Assembly: GCA_934045075.1 (NCBI GenBank)
Contig: OW203732.1
Span: forward strand, 6,365,501 to 6,429,500
DNA: 64,000 bases
DNA from: Yponomeuta sedellus
Taxonomy: Eukaryota; Arthropoda; Insecta; Lepidoptera; Yponomeutidae
Reading direction: 5' to 3'
The position numbers and the translations under genes are program-made. Below are positions 21,422 through 32,545 of this stretch, one piece after another (within the stretch, counting starts at the first letter, position 1; each line of letters begins with the position of its first letter). The notes below the pieces were generated by a model. The model was not told the DNA's origin and searched no databases. It worked only from the letters and a program-made list of their open reading frames with translations.

Positions 21422-24400
21422 CTATCCGGCTGTTTCGAGGTGCATATGCTTCAAGTGCGCCGTCCGCTCATGCTTCAGCCGGTGGTCGGAGCGGTAGAAC
21501 TTGACGCCGCAGTACTGACACGCGTGCCGTTTCTCCTTCGTATGGGTCACCATATGAGATGAGAGCGCGCTGAAAACATTAAATTATTACTGTCGTAAAG
21601 TAATCTAAAGAATTTGTTTCCTAAGTTACATAAGATTTTTGTATACTGAGTTGTGTATAGCTTAACCCTTAATTGGACATAAGAAGTATGAATTTTTCAG
21701 TGTTTTTGGACTTCATTTCAAGTTAATAAGGATCCATCTAATGTGGGGCCTATTATGCTATTGCCCTATTAAGGGTTAAGGGTAAACTGAACTCAGTATA
21801 CAGAAAACTCGATATCCTGGGGCTCCGGTGGCACTTTCACCTAGTTCTCGGATAGACAGTGTCAATGCTGTGTATGATATCGATATCAATCCTTGTATGC
21901 CCCAACTTCTGGAGTACGGGTCTCTTCCTGCTTCGCAGGAAGGTTAGGCCATACTTCACCACGGGGGCAAAGTCCAGGTTGACGGAGGATTGTAAGGGAA
22001 GGGTGGGCCTTAGTGTCAGAAGTTATCAATCCGCCCATAAGGACTTTGACATGGCTTAACGACTGCCATTACATCACAGCTGGCACCGACTGCTTAACGT
22101 GCCTTGCAGCGTGCCTTGCCTTGCGGCATATATGCTACAACTAAGCATAAATGCCAGCAGGAAATTCCTTGCATTAACTAACCTCTTACAGATGAAAGAC
22201 ATGTCACAGAACTTGCAGAGGACATTTTTGATCCCCGCATGCCGTTTCCGGTGTATTTTCAGTGTGTTGGTGGTAGAGAAATGCTTGCCGCACTCTTCGC
22301 ATTTATGGGGCTTCTCCTTCGTGTGTGTTCTTATATGCAACTGCAAGTGGTACTTCTTGAAAAAACTCTTAGAACAATACTGACATAAGTGGGATTTCTC
22401 CTTTTCATGTACGGAACGTCTGTAATAGAAAAGTGATATTCATTAACTAAATCTTAGCCTAAAAAATCGCATTTCAGGTCGAAAACAACCGGATGATCGG
22501 ACCATGTAGTCAAGTCAGCAGAGAATGCGAATGGCGAGAGACCGCGAAATACGCCATGTACGGGCAAGGCAACCCACTGCCGGTATACGTAGCAGTGAGC
22601 AGAGGTGGGCTGGTGCTGATTGGTTAGAAAATTACTACTAAATGCTTCCAAAAAAGTTAGGTGACCTGCACATCTTGGTGCATACAGATTATGTACATGT
22701 TAGTGTTACATGTAGTAATTTAAGGACCCGATAGCTGAAATATATTTTAAGTGTGTTTCATTCCTATTATTTTAGGCGTGTTTGATAAGGCTTTTTGCAT
22801 TCGGTGCGCGTGATTAATGTCTAATTCAGATTGGACCCTAATGGCGCGTTCTTAAGGGTACCTAAAAATTAGGTTAGGTTGTGCGGGCGGCACTATTTCA
22901 ATGCAGACTCAGTGACCCTTATATAGTTAGAAATTTAGAGACTACAATACAAATGCAAAATATAGCCCGTTGCAGCGTTAGTGATCGTCGGCCGCACAGA
23001 AAGTTTATAAGGGGCATTTTAGTTTGTAACGATGCGCCCGTTATGTCACCGACCGTTGTAATATGAACAGACCTGTAACATGTTAAATTATAACCACTAT
23101 GTTTAGAAGCCATTATAAATGTTCGCTTCTACTTACACATGCATAAAAAGCGAACCATTAGTTCGGAACGTGCTCTGGCAAAAGTCACAGTGGTAGGGCC
23201 GGTCCTTCGTGTGGATGCGAGAGTGGATCTCTAGCTTCGCCGGGCTCGTGAACTTCTTGTCGCACGAGAGACACGGGAATTTCAAAGCGTCCGGGCTGTG
23301 ATTCAACTGCATGTGCGCTTTGAGGTGGCTCACAGCTGAAATTTGAGTAATAAGCAGTCATTATTAGACCTAATAATGTTTGAGAAGGAAATAATCAGAT
23401 AGGTAATAAATTCTTCACGTCGCAATAAATTTCTGGTTTCAATGATCGGAATAAGCATAATAGTGGTATGATCGCTTTTTAAAAGGCTTAGCTTTTGACA
23501 TCCACACCCAACTTATAAAGTTGTTAAAGAAATATTCTTTTTTATGCTTTAAAAGGTGCTTAACCTCGTTTAAAACATATTAATTGCTAACTCTGTCAGT
23601 TGCTAATGGCGATGGAAACCAGAATGAGGTACTATCTCAGTACTAGCTAAGTACAATGGCCAAACTATGAGGGCGAGATAAATAGTCGTTGCTTAGCCCA
23701 AGTCCGTACTCAAGCTTCCCTAAGCATTACTTCAGGCTAACTTAGCTAAGTATCAAAGTAGACGTTTGCTTAGCTAAGCATGTTCTTAGGCCAATGCTAA
23801 AGAATTAGTCCGGGTTTCGCGACTTAGAGAGTGCCAAAGTACTGTCTATGATAGACAAATCGATTCTTAAGCAAGTGCTTTCGCTAAGACTCGTTCTTAG
23901 AAGCCACTATTTATCTCGCCCTGAGACTAAGTACGGAAATGTCGAGACTAAGGGCGAGATAAATAGTCGTTGCTTAGCCCAAGACCGTGCTCAAGCTTCC
24001 CTAAGCATTACTTCAGGCTAACTTAGCTAAGTAATAAAGTAGACGTTTGCTTAGCTAAGCATGTTCTTAGGCCAATGCTAAGAATTAGTTCGGGTTTCGC
24101 GACTAAGAGAGTGCTAAAATACTGTCTATGATAGACAAATCGATTCTTAAGCAAGTGCTTTCGCTAAGACTCGTTCTTAGAAGCGACTATTTATCTCGCC
24201 CTGAGTAAGTGGCAGTACTGTTAGCAAAGCTGGGCATTAACTCGTAATCATCTAATCGTTAATTAGCGAACTTTACATTTTGACTAAACTATTAATCTTC
24301 AAGTTAACTCTAAAAACTGTTAACGGACTCGTTAATTTCCGTTAAATGTCACTAATTTCGTTAATCGTTAATTCTGTACCTACCTACTATTACCGAAAAG

Positions 24401-27400
24401 ATACCGCACGCATCGCGTCTTGACGCGAAAAACATTTATATTTAATAAGTACTCTCAGATTCTTCGGGTCGCGAGTCAATCATAACTAGGTACATGTAAA
24501 TCTTGTCAGCATTGTGTGAGTGAGAAAACTGCGAAACGAATGAATAGTACGCACCGGTGCCCGGGAGGGACGCGTGTTTTTTTTTTTTGAGAAAACGAAT
24601 AATTATTTCGGACGAGAAAATCGACATATTACAAATACGAATACGTTCATGAAAGGTAATATGCAATATGACAAATGACTAAATTACAGTCCAATTATTC
24701 AGGTACTTTTTGGTGCCTAATCTGTTAACCCAAATCAGGAGTTTTTAACATAATGTTAATGGATTAACGATTTATTGTTAACCTTTTCGTTACGGATTAG
24801 CGATTAGCTAAGTTAGTTATTTAATTAACGGTGCACAGTTGTTCAAATGGGCTACTTTCCGGGTGCACACTAAAAAAATTCTGCTGGACCAGCAGAAATT
24901 GCTGCAATAAAAAATTTCAATTATTGGTACTTACATTATTGGCATCTATGTAGTATTTTCCTCCGGATTTTTTCAATTACTGGTAATATCGATTATAAAT
25001 TAGTATTTTGGACATGTAGAATATTATTATCAATTCAATTATTTCATTTTATTCTATTTAATATTATAATATTATTGCTTTTTGACATTCATTGTTTTGT
25101 TTCGTACATCCCTGGGCCATCCTTGCCTCAGCACAAATTATTATAAAATAATATTGACATTTCAAATTTTATTATTAATTTGCTAAAATATTTATTATTT
25201 ATAAAAATCACATAATGTCTGCGACTTTGATTACGCAAAGTTAATACAAATTGAATTTATTTATTTCGAATATTAATCTATATGGACATTTTTCACGCAT
25301 ATATACAATATATTTCTAATATAATTACATAGATATAAAACACCTATACTGGTTCATTACACAATTACCGATACTGATATCAGCATTACACAATTTAATC
25401 CGATCTGATAACAGGTTGTTTTCCAACCGCATCTCATCTCTCTTGGCGCTGCACGCCGCGCACACCGGGTACCGGCAGAATATCAGCGCTGAAGTTTTTT
25501 TTTCCAAACTTCCAGCACATGCTGAGTCGGAGCCCTCTTACGTTTGCCACACCTACGTTGGTCACACTTAGTCCAGTACATAGCCCGGGTACATTGCCGT
25601 ACCGTGTATGGCTAGTTGTCTGTGTGTTTAGCTTTTCATGTACCTATGCTACTGTTTTGTTTGTTTATGATTTCTTTGTGCTGTGACTTGTAACTAGATT
25701 CCTATGGCTTCACTTTATATATGTGTGTGTGTCTTATGTAAATAAATGGTTTATCAATCAATCAAATCCCGGCTTGTATCAATTGCTTTGTTTTCTAAAT
25801 CATGTACATCTGTGAAGTTAAGCAATCCCACGCGGTAACCATGAAGGTAAACATTGTGAGAAAACCTAGTCTCTCAAGTGACAACTCATACAATGGCCCA
25901 ATGAGACTAAGTATAGAAATCTCAGGTCTAGCAAAACAATAAGTACTTACATTTATTACATACAGAACAGGTTTCTTTAAAGCCCAGATGCTTGTTTCTA
26001 TTATGCCGCCAGCGAGCAGCATAGGTGGAAAACTTTTTGTCGCAGCTCTTGCATTTGATAACCTTCCGCTCGGATTTTGATTTGTGTACCTCCATGTGTT
26101 CTTTGAGCTGGTGCACAGCCTTACCACATTCTTCACAGATTTTCAGTTTCTCAGTATTGCCTTCCTTTTTTTTCCGACCCCTTTTTTTCTTTAACAGTGC
26201 TGAAATCAAAGATTTACACTTTGGTCCTAAATAGTTTGTAAAATATTAATAGGGTGACAGTTACAAGGCTAAGCAGCCTCTAGTGTCAGTAGTTTGGTTG
26301 TTAGTCTGGTTGACCAAACTACTGACACTTTTTAGTGTCAGTAGTTCGGTTAGTCCGGTTGACCGAACTACTGACACTTTTTAGTTTCAGTAGTTCGGTT
26401 GAAGTCATTTTTTTTATAATATGAACAACATGAAAACAAGTGAACATCTGGAAAACAAATGAACGTCGGGAAAACAAGTGAATGTAGAAAAAACAAGTGA
26501 ACATCTGGAAAACATGAGGCTATTCCTGCACAGGGTAACATGATAACATCAGCAGTGTCATGATTCTATATAGTGTAAATTCCTTACTTGCATGCTGTTT
26601 AATTCAGTTTAAAGCTGCTTTTACATCTGGCATCACCTCACTCAGTCACGTAAAATAATGTGTAGACTAGTGACAAAATGCAGTCTGAGGTGTTGCTTAA
26701 AAGTATAATCAGACTAGACTATTTCTTTACTCACATTAAAGTGTAGAGCCATTTTTGTGGAAATAATTTATCCGCATACAGTGTAGAGTGCGTGAGATAT
26801 GTTTGAACATACATATTTTAAAAAGTATATCACTTCAGACATTTATAAGCTTCCTGGATCTGTTTAAAGCAGCCTTTGTAGTAATTGATATTTATAAAAA
26901 TTATCTACAATATATTTTCCATCAGTACTGGTTTACAGGTGCATAGATGATTGACATCCTCTGTGGCGCAACAGTATCGCATCTGCCTACCATGCGAGAG
27001 GTCCAGAGTTTCGAACCCTGGCTGGAGACAAAAAAAAACCCCAGGTCTTAGATGTTTACATGTTTATGATGTCACTGTTTCTGGTTCCCACAACACAGGC
27101 TATCCTAGTGTGGGGTATGAAGAAGCAATGTATCTGGCACTGCACAAAGTGTCATCCTCACCTAGCATTTTGACCTAACCTACCATTTTGACTGAGGTTT
27201 TCTTTACTATCCTCCAAAATGATATCCTTGTGTTGCTTAATTGTGATGAGGAGTTCATCGTCAGACTCAATGTTATCTTCCAACACTTGAAACTCTTGTT
27301 TAATATCTATAAATCTATCAATCTCTTCCTTTATATCCCAGTTTAAGTTATCTTGGATCTGGCCCCCTTTAGTTTCTTCTTTGACATCATTGTTTTGAAC

Positions 27401-27795
27401 AAATATGTGGCACTCTTCATAACTGTCAAGAGAGTGAAAGTACTTATCGTTCTCCAAAGCCATGAGCTTGAATTTGGAGAAGGCTATGACCTTTTTATAA
27501 CACTTCAGACATAGTTTTGACACTTTAGAGTCATTTGCAACCTGAAATAAAGTTGTTTTCAGTAAGTTTAGGATAACTACATAATAGGTCGTGCATTCGT
27601 GCAATTATAAAGATTAGTTGCGGTAAAGTAGTAGTGGAAAGTACCACTTAAATTACTTACGTGAATGTTCAAGCAGAACAACATAACATCAGTTTGGAAA
27701 TTGGTTTTATCTTTAATTTGTTCTTGCAGATCATATTGCAACTGAACCGTATCTTTTTGGATGTTTTTAGCTAAACAAATCCTGCAAACAATCAT
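21422..27795 (-). CDS. ZAD C2H2 zinc-finger protein, paralogue B
   Basis: Probable nuclear DNA-binding factor, closely related to gene A. Minus-strand coding exons: 27661-27795, 27184-27541, 25951-26199, 23137-23335, 22183-22419, 21422-21569. They total 1326 nt and 441 aa, and all phases match. The ZAD starts [11 protein letters not shown] and continues with CLKCYKK in exon 2, followed by an acidic linker, a KKKRGRKKK patch and nine C2H2 fingers ending with [17 protein letters not shown]. Exons 3 and 4 are exactly the length of those in gene A (249 and 199 nt). Its fifth exon corresponds to gene A exons 5 plus 6 without the intron. The donor at 22182 (GTTAGT) was chosen because it keeps the eighth finger intact; the nearby GTAAGA would shift the frame. 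Confidence 0.85.
21885..22130 (-). mobile_element. 5S-rRNA-derived SINE, 3' part
   Basis: Same family as 17036-17413, minus orientation, lying in the last intron of gene B. Flanking sequence (AATGCTGTGTATGATAT) resembles that beside the copy in the last intron of gene A, so the two may derive from one insertion older than the gene duplication. Confidence 0.6.
23671..23921. mobile_element. 251-bp PIF-like miniature element, copy 1
   Basis: The ends GGGCGAGATAAATAGT and ACTATTTATCTCGCCC are inverted. It is flanked by TGA on both sides (23668-23670 and 23922-23924), a 3-bp TNA-type duplication as in PIF/Harbinger. It lies in intron 4 of gene B. Confidence 0.7.
23952..24201. mobile_element. 250-bp PIF-like miniature element, copy 2
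   Basis: Nearly identical to 23671-23921 and in the same orientation, 30 bp downstream. The flanks are TAA and TGA. A handful of substitutions and a 1-bp indel separate the copies. Confidence 0.7.
24220..24850. repeat. AT-rich GTTAA-repeat element, possibly hAT-like
   Basis: Both ends are rich in GTTAATCG/CGATTAAC motifs in opposite senses, with TGGGCATTAAC at the left and a complement-like GTTAATTAAATAACT at the right. The ends are too diverged to define exactly. No ORF. Confidence 0.35.
24851..25499. other. AT-rich intron sequence of gene B
   Basis: Very AT-rich, with no coding or transposon ends that I can support. Confidence 0.3.
25500..25766 (+). mobile_element. LINE 3' UTR fragment with ATCA-repeat tail
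   Basis: It ends AATAAATGGTTTATCAATCA plus further ATCA units, typical of a LINE 3' end with a short tandem tail, and begins in a TC-rich stretch. No coding part is left, so the clade is not assigned. Confidence 0.45.
25767..25932 (+). mobile_element. tRNA-related SINE body
   Basis: It shares the order CCCGGC..., GTTTTCTAA, GTACATCTGTGAAGTTAAGC, GAGACTAAGTATAGAAATCT and CAGGTCTAG with copies at 54650-54890 and 62462-62577. It ends 18 bp before gene B exon 3. Confidence 0.5.
26283..26408. repeat. Tandem array of 50-bp hairpin units
   Basis: Unit GTGTCAGTAGTTCGGT - short loop - ACCGAACTACTGACAC, then CTTTTTA, is repeated at about 50-bp spacing (26284, 26334, and a partial third at 26384). Each unit is its own inverted repeat of 15-16 bp arms. 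It lies in gene B intron 2. Confidence 0.8.
26425..26516 (+). repeat. Minisatellite of about 22-bp units
   Basis: Four or five units of the form GAAAACAAGTGAACATCTG, with variants ACAAATGAACGTCGG and ACAAGTGAATGTAGA, directly follow the hairpin array. Confidence 0.65.
26950..27165 (+). mobile_element. tRNA-derived SINE (Gly-like head)
   Basis: The head has an A-box-like TGGCGCAACAGTATCGC and a B-box-like GTTTCGAACCC with tRNA-like spacing. Then come an A-run and a body with ACACAGGCTATCCTAGTGTG, also found near 38376. By eye the head resembles tRNA-Gly. It ends about 20 bp from the donor of gene B exon 2. Confidence 0.55.
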
Positions 27796-28079
27796 AATTG
27801 TAACTATTTAGGTACTTAAAACAACGTGAATAAGATTATCGTTGAAAACACGCATGTCAATCAAAATCCGTGGTTGAAAACAACACACAACATGACAACA
27901 CCACAGATTAAAAGCATAACACCACAGAGCATATAAACACTACGTTTTAGGAGACGGGACCTCCCCATAAGCTTTTGGAATGAGTTTAGCCCCGTTAGCA
28001 ATACCAACCAATAGAGCAAAAATGCAATGTCAAAAGTGCTACCAACATAACAACTTGTCTGTGCATTAGGGACGTCCAC

Positions 28080-29960
28080 TTACATTGGTACTACATTTAT
28101 CGATATCGATAAATTTTCATCCAGGGGCTCCGCAGTTGGCCTAATAAAATTAATAAAAATCATTTTTTTCAATAAAACGACAAATGAAATTAGTATTTTA
28201 TTATTGATTATCAAATCACAATAATTGTGGACAAGGTCTATTGAATTTATTTCAGCAGCTATTTGGTTTTTCCTTAGAGGTGTCCAATCTGAGCGAACTT
28301 CATCAATCGGTGGTTTGGATGCAGGTGCTTAAATCGTCAAAAAAAGTTAAGTTGAGTCGTTATTGATTATTAATTTGTTGGAAAACTATGCTACTTACCG
28401 GGATAGTTCTGATAAATATGCTGAGATTCCAGGCCACAATAATTGTGGTCAAACCCTACTGGACCAATAGCAACAGCTGATATTTTGGCTGCTGTACAAG
28501 GTGCTGAAAATGATAACACTTTGTAATTTATCAAAGTAAACAAACTCTAGTTACAAAAAACTTCAGCGATACATGAAAAGTCTACGTACTAGAGTTGTTT
28601 TGTGAAGCTCGACAACTAATAGGTTTTTGTATAGCTGAATCTGAAAATAAACAATTGCAAGAATAGTCCGAAAAAAATAAATAGTTTGTTCCTGTTTACC
28701 ACATAACTGCATAATTGACTATGTAACTATCAAATACATTTTTATAAAACAATATTTTAAGTTAAAAATTAGTAAAAAAAATATTTTAGTAATTCCAATC
28801 ACTAACCAGTTTCAAGTGATGCGACGTGGCTACGTGGTAAGGAAACTCAGCTAGTAAGTAATCAGGAAGAGGAGGCGCATTTAAAAGTAGAGAAGATACA
28901 GCCCTGTAAAAAAATGTTTATCAAAGTATGTCATTTATGTATTAAGACGTAATAATAATATTGCGTTCTAAATGACGGAGCAAAATACATTCAAATGTTC
29001 GACGTAAAGCAAGGCGTATTTTGTGTTTTATTACATAATTATTCATGAAATGTAGTAAGTGTTACATTATAAGTGTATAACACAACTCACCATTTCTTTA
29101 ATCGGCTTCCTTTTAAAATCGTTGTAAAAATCTTTCGGCCGGAAATGATCTCTACAAACATATTTATGTTGGTGGAGTTTTTCGATGGGGATATACGATA
29201 TAAGATCTTCCACAATTTTCACCCATTGTTTGCATCAAAAAAAAAAACAACATTCAATGCAGCCACTAATAGTGCATCGTTGAAACAATGTTATGGCTTA
29301 CAGCAATTCACCCGTCGTACACTGAGTAGTAATTCTGACCAAGGTACCTATCAGATATTTTTTTATCGATATTGAATATGTGTATGGCACATCACTATGA
29401 CATTGAAACATCTTAGTATTTTTCTCATAGTATATTAATTACGTTATTTAACATAATTCATGAATACTCAAAAACTGCATTGTTATTAATTGATGTTTTG
29501 TTAAAAATTGTTAAGTTTTGATCAGAAAATACTACTTATCTTATCTGTTTTGATTAGTTTCTGATTGTAATCCACTGTCCACCTTTGCATGGTTTCGAGG
29601 CAAAGGTTTCAACTTTTGCCCGAAATTATATATTTTTGTTGGAGACGTGATACTACCCTGCCGTAATACAGTTAATACTAGTACGGAGGGTGGTGGACCT
29701 TTTCTTGCATGAAATAATAGTTACCTACGGCTTATTTTGTACCATGTAAACGTTGAACAAGCGAAAAATAAATTTCATTTCAAATTTCATTTCAATTTCA
29801 TGATCTTGCTCTTGTGCAAGATGACAAAAACTGTAGCCAGAAATACTTACCGGTCTTCATCCCTAGGAAATTTACCCATAAACTTTCTTTTGGTACCCTT
29901 TGACCGGCTGCATCTTATTTTACAAATGGCACAAGTTCGACACCATCCGATCAATGCCAT
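28080..29960 (-). pseudogene. THAP-type zinc-finger gene, probably decayed
   Basis: Exon-like blocks on the minus strand: 29851-29960 (MALIGWCRTCAICKIRCSRS to KFPRDED), 29091-29235 (CKQWVKIVEDLIS to VCRDHFRPKDFYNDF), 28807-28903, 28590-28640, 28399-28503, and a last block from 28327. The first two form a THAP domain: a Cys pair, the FPRDEDR and W positions, and a Cys-x2-His (CRDHF). Phases of blocks 2 to 6 agree with each other. However, intron 1 ends in TG rather than AG (29236-29237), and the phase-consistent frame has two TGA codons in block 3. Blocks 5 and 6 each contain an HNYC motif. Either it is a pseudogene, or it uses an unusual splice site and a short product. It is divergent from threonine aldolase. 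Confidence 0.5.
28098..28111. promoter_or_regulatory. Overlapping DRE-like palindrome upstream of gene B
   Basis: TATCGATATCGATA contains two overlapping TATCGATA cores, the DREF-binding motif of insect promoters. It is about 300 bp upstream of the gene B start. It overlaps the last frame of the THAP model, so a promoter role is only a suggestion. Confidence 0.3.
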
Positions 29961-30382
29961 TATTAAAAGAAAATCACAAAACACTGTACAACAAGATACA
30001 CACAGCTAGATATTAAAAAAACATAAAACACAAAAATTTTAGTAGTATTATAGAGTGAGACAAATATATGTCCGCCATTAAAACGGGGCTAAAAATGCGA
30101 ACAAATAATTCAAAGTTCGTTCCTACTTGCGCTAGGCTGCTCAGAACAATAATAAAATTGTTCTGAGGTTAATAAACCTCAGAACAATTTAAAATAATAC
30201 TTTAAATATATAGTATTATTCTTTGGTTGTTCGGTCTGTCTAATTTGTGTGTTCGGTTTGGGTTTGGATTGGACGTTGTTGTCGGTTGATTCATATGGTT
30301 GCTTTGGTTCCGATTCAGCCCAGTTTTAGTCAGTCCAAGTCTTGGTAGAACCTTGTAGGTCTTCTGTCAACACGAAAACGCC
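29961..30382. promoter_or_regulatory. Shared upstream region of the THAP gene and threonine aldolase
   Basis: 422 bp between divergent start codons. It contains an inverted repeat (AATTGTTCTGAGGT / ACCTCAGAACAATT, 30160-30191) and a T/G-rich stretch before the aldolase ATG. No TATA box at a convincing distance was seen. Confidence 0.4.
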
Positions 30383-32356
30383 ATGGCTACTCAATCAGTG
30401 CTTATAGATCTCCGTTCCGACACCGTCACAAGGCCTAAGGAATCTATGAAGAAGGCCATGGCTTCAGCGCCTCTGGGAGACGATGTCTTTGGCGAAGACC
30501 CCACCGTTAACAACCTGCAGCAGAAAGTTGCTGAAATGCTCGGCAAAGAAGCCGCCTTGTTCGTACCTTCGGGGACCATGGCTAATCTTATTGCTAGTGA
30601 GACTTTTCAGAAATTCAAATTGTTCATATTATGAATGCCATGTTCATAAGCATTTATTTTTATGTTTCAAAGTAATGTACCTACATTATTGTAGTACCAA
30701 AATTATTTATTCCACATTACAGCTACCACCCAACCCCAACTTAACCCACCACCAACCGAAAATCATTGTTTTGTTTACTCTTAAAAAAAAAAGAATTACA
30801 TTGCGGACATGCCCTATATATACTTTTTTATTTCAGTGATGGTTCATTGTAACAAGCGAGGTGCTGAAATGCTGTGTGGAGACCAATCTCATGTCTTCCT
30901 AAGAGAAGGTATGGCAGATGACATACTTTGGTATAATATAGGTACCTAGGAGTCTTTTATTACTCAGTTACTCAGAAAATAATTGAAAACCTATTATTTA
31001 ATTTTGCCTCCTGCTAACAACATAATGGTAGTATTTTGTAAGTGAGATTTAGTTGCGATTAGTAAAGTTGTTCAGTTTTATTAATCAAAACGAAACGAGC
31101 ATAATGATTTCCAAATCATTAGTAGTTATGCAGTTTGCTATGCGCTTGTTTTGCTGTATAGCATAATAATATAATTCTAGGTGGTGGAGCTCATATAGCT
31201 GGAGTACAAATGACTCCACTGAAGAATCTCCCTGATGGTACATTTGACTTGAATGATGTTCATAAGCATGTTAGAGGATCAGACATACATGAGCCTGTTA
31301 CTATGATGGTTGCTGTGGAAAACACTCATTCTTACTGTGGAGGCAAGGTAAAAGAAACTGGCCACTTTGTATAGAACAGGGCACATTACCTGTTTTTTTT
31401 TAATTACCCCTCTTCCTTTTTGGCTCACCTTTGAGAAAAAAATAACTTTTCCAGGTGCTTCCTTTATCCTGGCTGGATAAACTGGCAGAACTAGCAAAGA
31501 ATTATGGGTTAATTCTCCACATGGATGGGGCAAGACTCTTCAATGCCTCAGAGTACTTGCATGAAGAACCATCTAGGATTGCCAGGGACTGTGATAGTGT
31601 ATCTGTGTGTTTTAGCAAAGGACTGGGTGCTCCTGTAGGCTCGGCACTGGCTGGTACAAGAAGGTTTATTGACCAGTAAGTTAGACTAAAAGGAAAAAAC
31701 GAATTATAAAGCATAACTATAAGAAATTTGAATTTAGAATGTCTTTTTTATGGCTCTGCATGGTTTGAGCCTGCACCAGTGTCAAGTTAACTTATAGTTT
31801 TGTTGTTTTTCAGAGCAAGAAGGATAAGAAAAATGCTAGGTGGAGGTATGAGACAGGCTGGTGTTTTGGCAGCTCCTGCTCTCGTGGCCTTGGATGAAGT
31901 GATTCCAGCGCTTGATGCTGACCATAGGAGGGCAAAGTACCTTGCTAAATGTAAGGAAATAATAAAGATTAGATATAAGTAATTAACTGTATGATAAATG
32001 TACATAATTAACTAATAGGTAACTTTTAATTGTTTTCAGCCATTAAAGATCTGAAACTGAATAATTTTACTGTAGATGTGGACAATCTGCAGACTAACAT
32101 ACTACATGTGAAAATAACGGAGAAATCCAAGCTTACCAGTAAAAAGTTAGCCGATAGGCTAGCAGTTGTAAGCCAATCAGAAAGTGGCTGTGCTACTTCT
32201 GATGGTGAAGGAATTGTTGTGAAAGCCAGTGCAAAACCAGATGCCAAGACTCTGCGGTTTGTTCTGCATTATGATGTAAATGATGATCAGTTACGCTTGG
32301 CAGAGAAAAAGATTCAGTTTGTATTGAGAGAAGCTGATAGCAATTGCGAGAAATAA
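30383..32356 (+). CDS. Threonine aldolase (PLP-dependent, beta-eliminating family)
   Basis: Cleaves L-threonine or L-allo-threonine to glycine and acetaldehyde; a fold-type I PLP enzyme, presumably cytosolic. Exons: 30383-30596, 30837-30908, 31181-31347, 31455-31675, 31814-31950, 32040-32356. They total 1128 nt and 375 aa, with all GT-AG sites and phases agreeing. The N-terminus has [10 protein letters not shown] and [12 protein letters not shown]; then comes [10 protein letters not shown]. Exon 4 carries [10 protein letters not shown] with the PLP-ring aspartate (about residue 175) and [10 protein letters not shown] with the Schiff-base lysine (about residue 206). Exon 5 has [10 protein letters not shown]. 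The length is normal for the eukaryotic family. The ATG follows a short G/T-rich leader, with CGCCATGG context. No defect seen. Confidence 0.92.
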
Positions 32357-32464
32357 ACCCCTACCCCTCTTGGATTTGGAAAAATATAAATCTCTGCTTA
32401 TCTTGCTAATACTATACACAACTGATAGTAATAAGTTACACAATTAAGTTACATTTTACACGCA

Positions 32465-32470
32465 AATAAA
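32465..32470 (+). terminator. Poly(A) signal of threonine aldolase
   Basis: AATAAA 109 bp after the stop codon, the only canonical hexamer before the LINE that starts near 32516. Confidence 0.55.
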
Positions 32471-32496
32471 TGAACTTTATAGATTATATTGTAGTC

Positions 32497-32522
32497 TATA
32501 TTAGCCTCTAAATAAGTTTTTA
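32497..32522 (+). repeat. Family T fragment beside the LINE
   Basis: TAGCCTCTAAATAAGTTTTT matches the 3' shoulder of the tRNA-like repeat. No more of the unit is present. Confidence 0.5.
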
Positions 32523-32545
32523 TCATGCATACAAAAATGTAAAGT

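Noticed and set aside
29073..29375. Plus-strand open frame over the THAP exon
   Set aside because: It is antisense to the block that encodes the recognisable THAP residues (C-x2-H, W).
30160..30191. Stem-loop as a bacterial-type terminator
   Set aside because: This is insect DNA; the hairpin lies upstream of a gene and similar CTCAGAACAAT motifs occur elsewhere as repeats.
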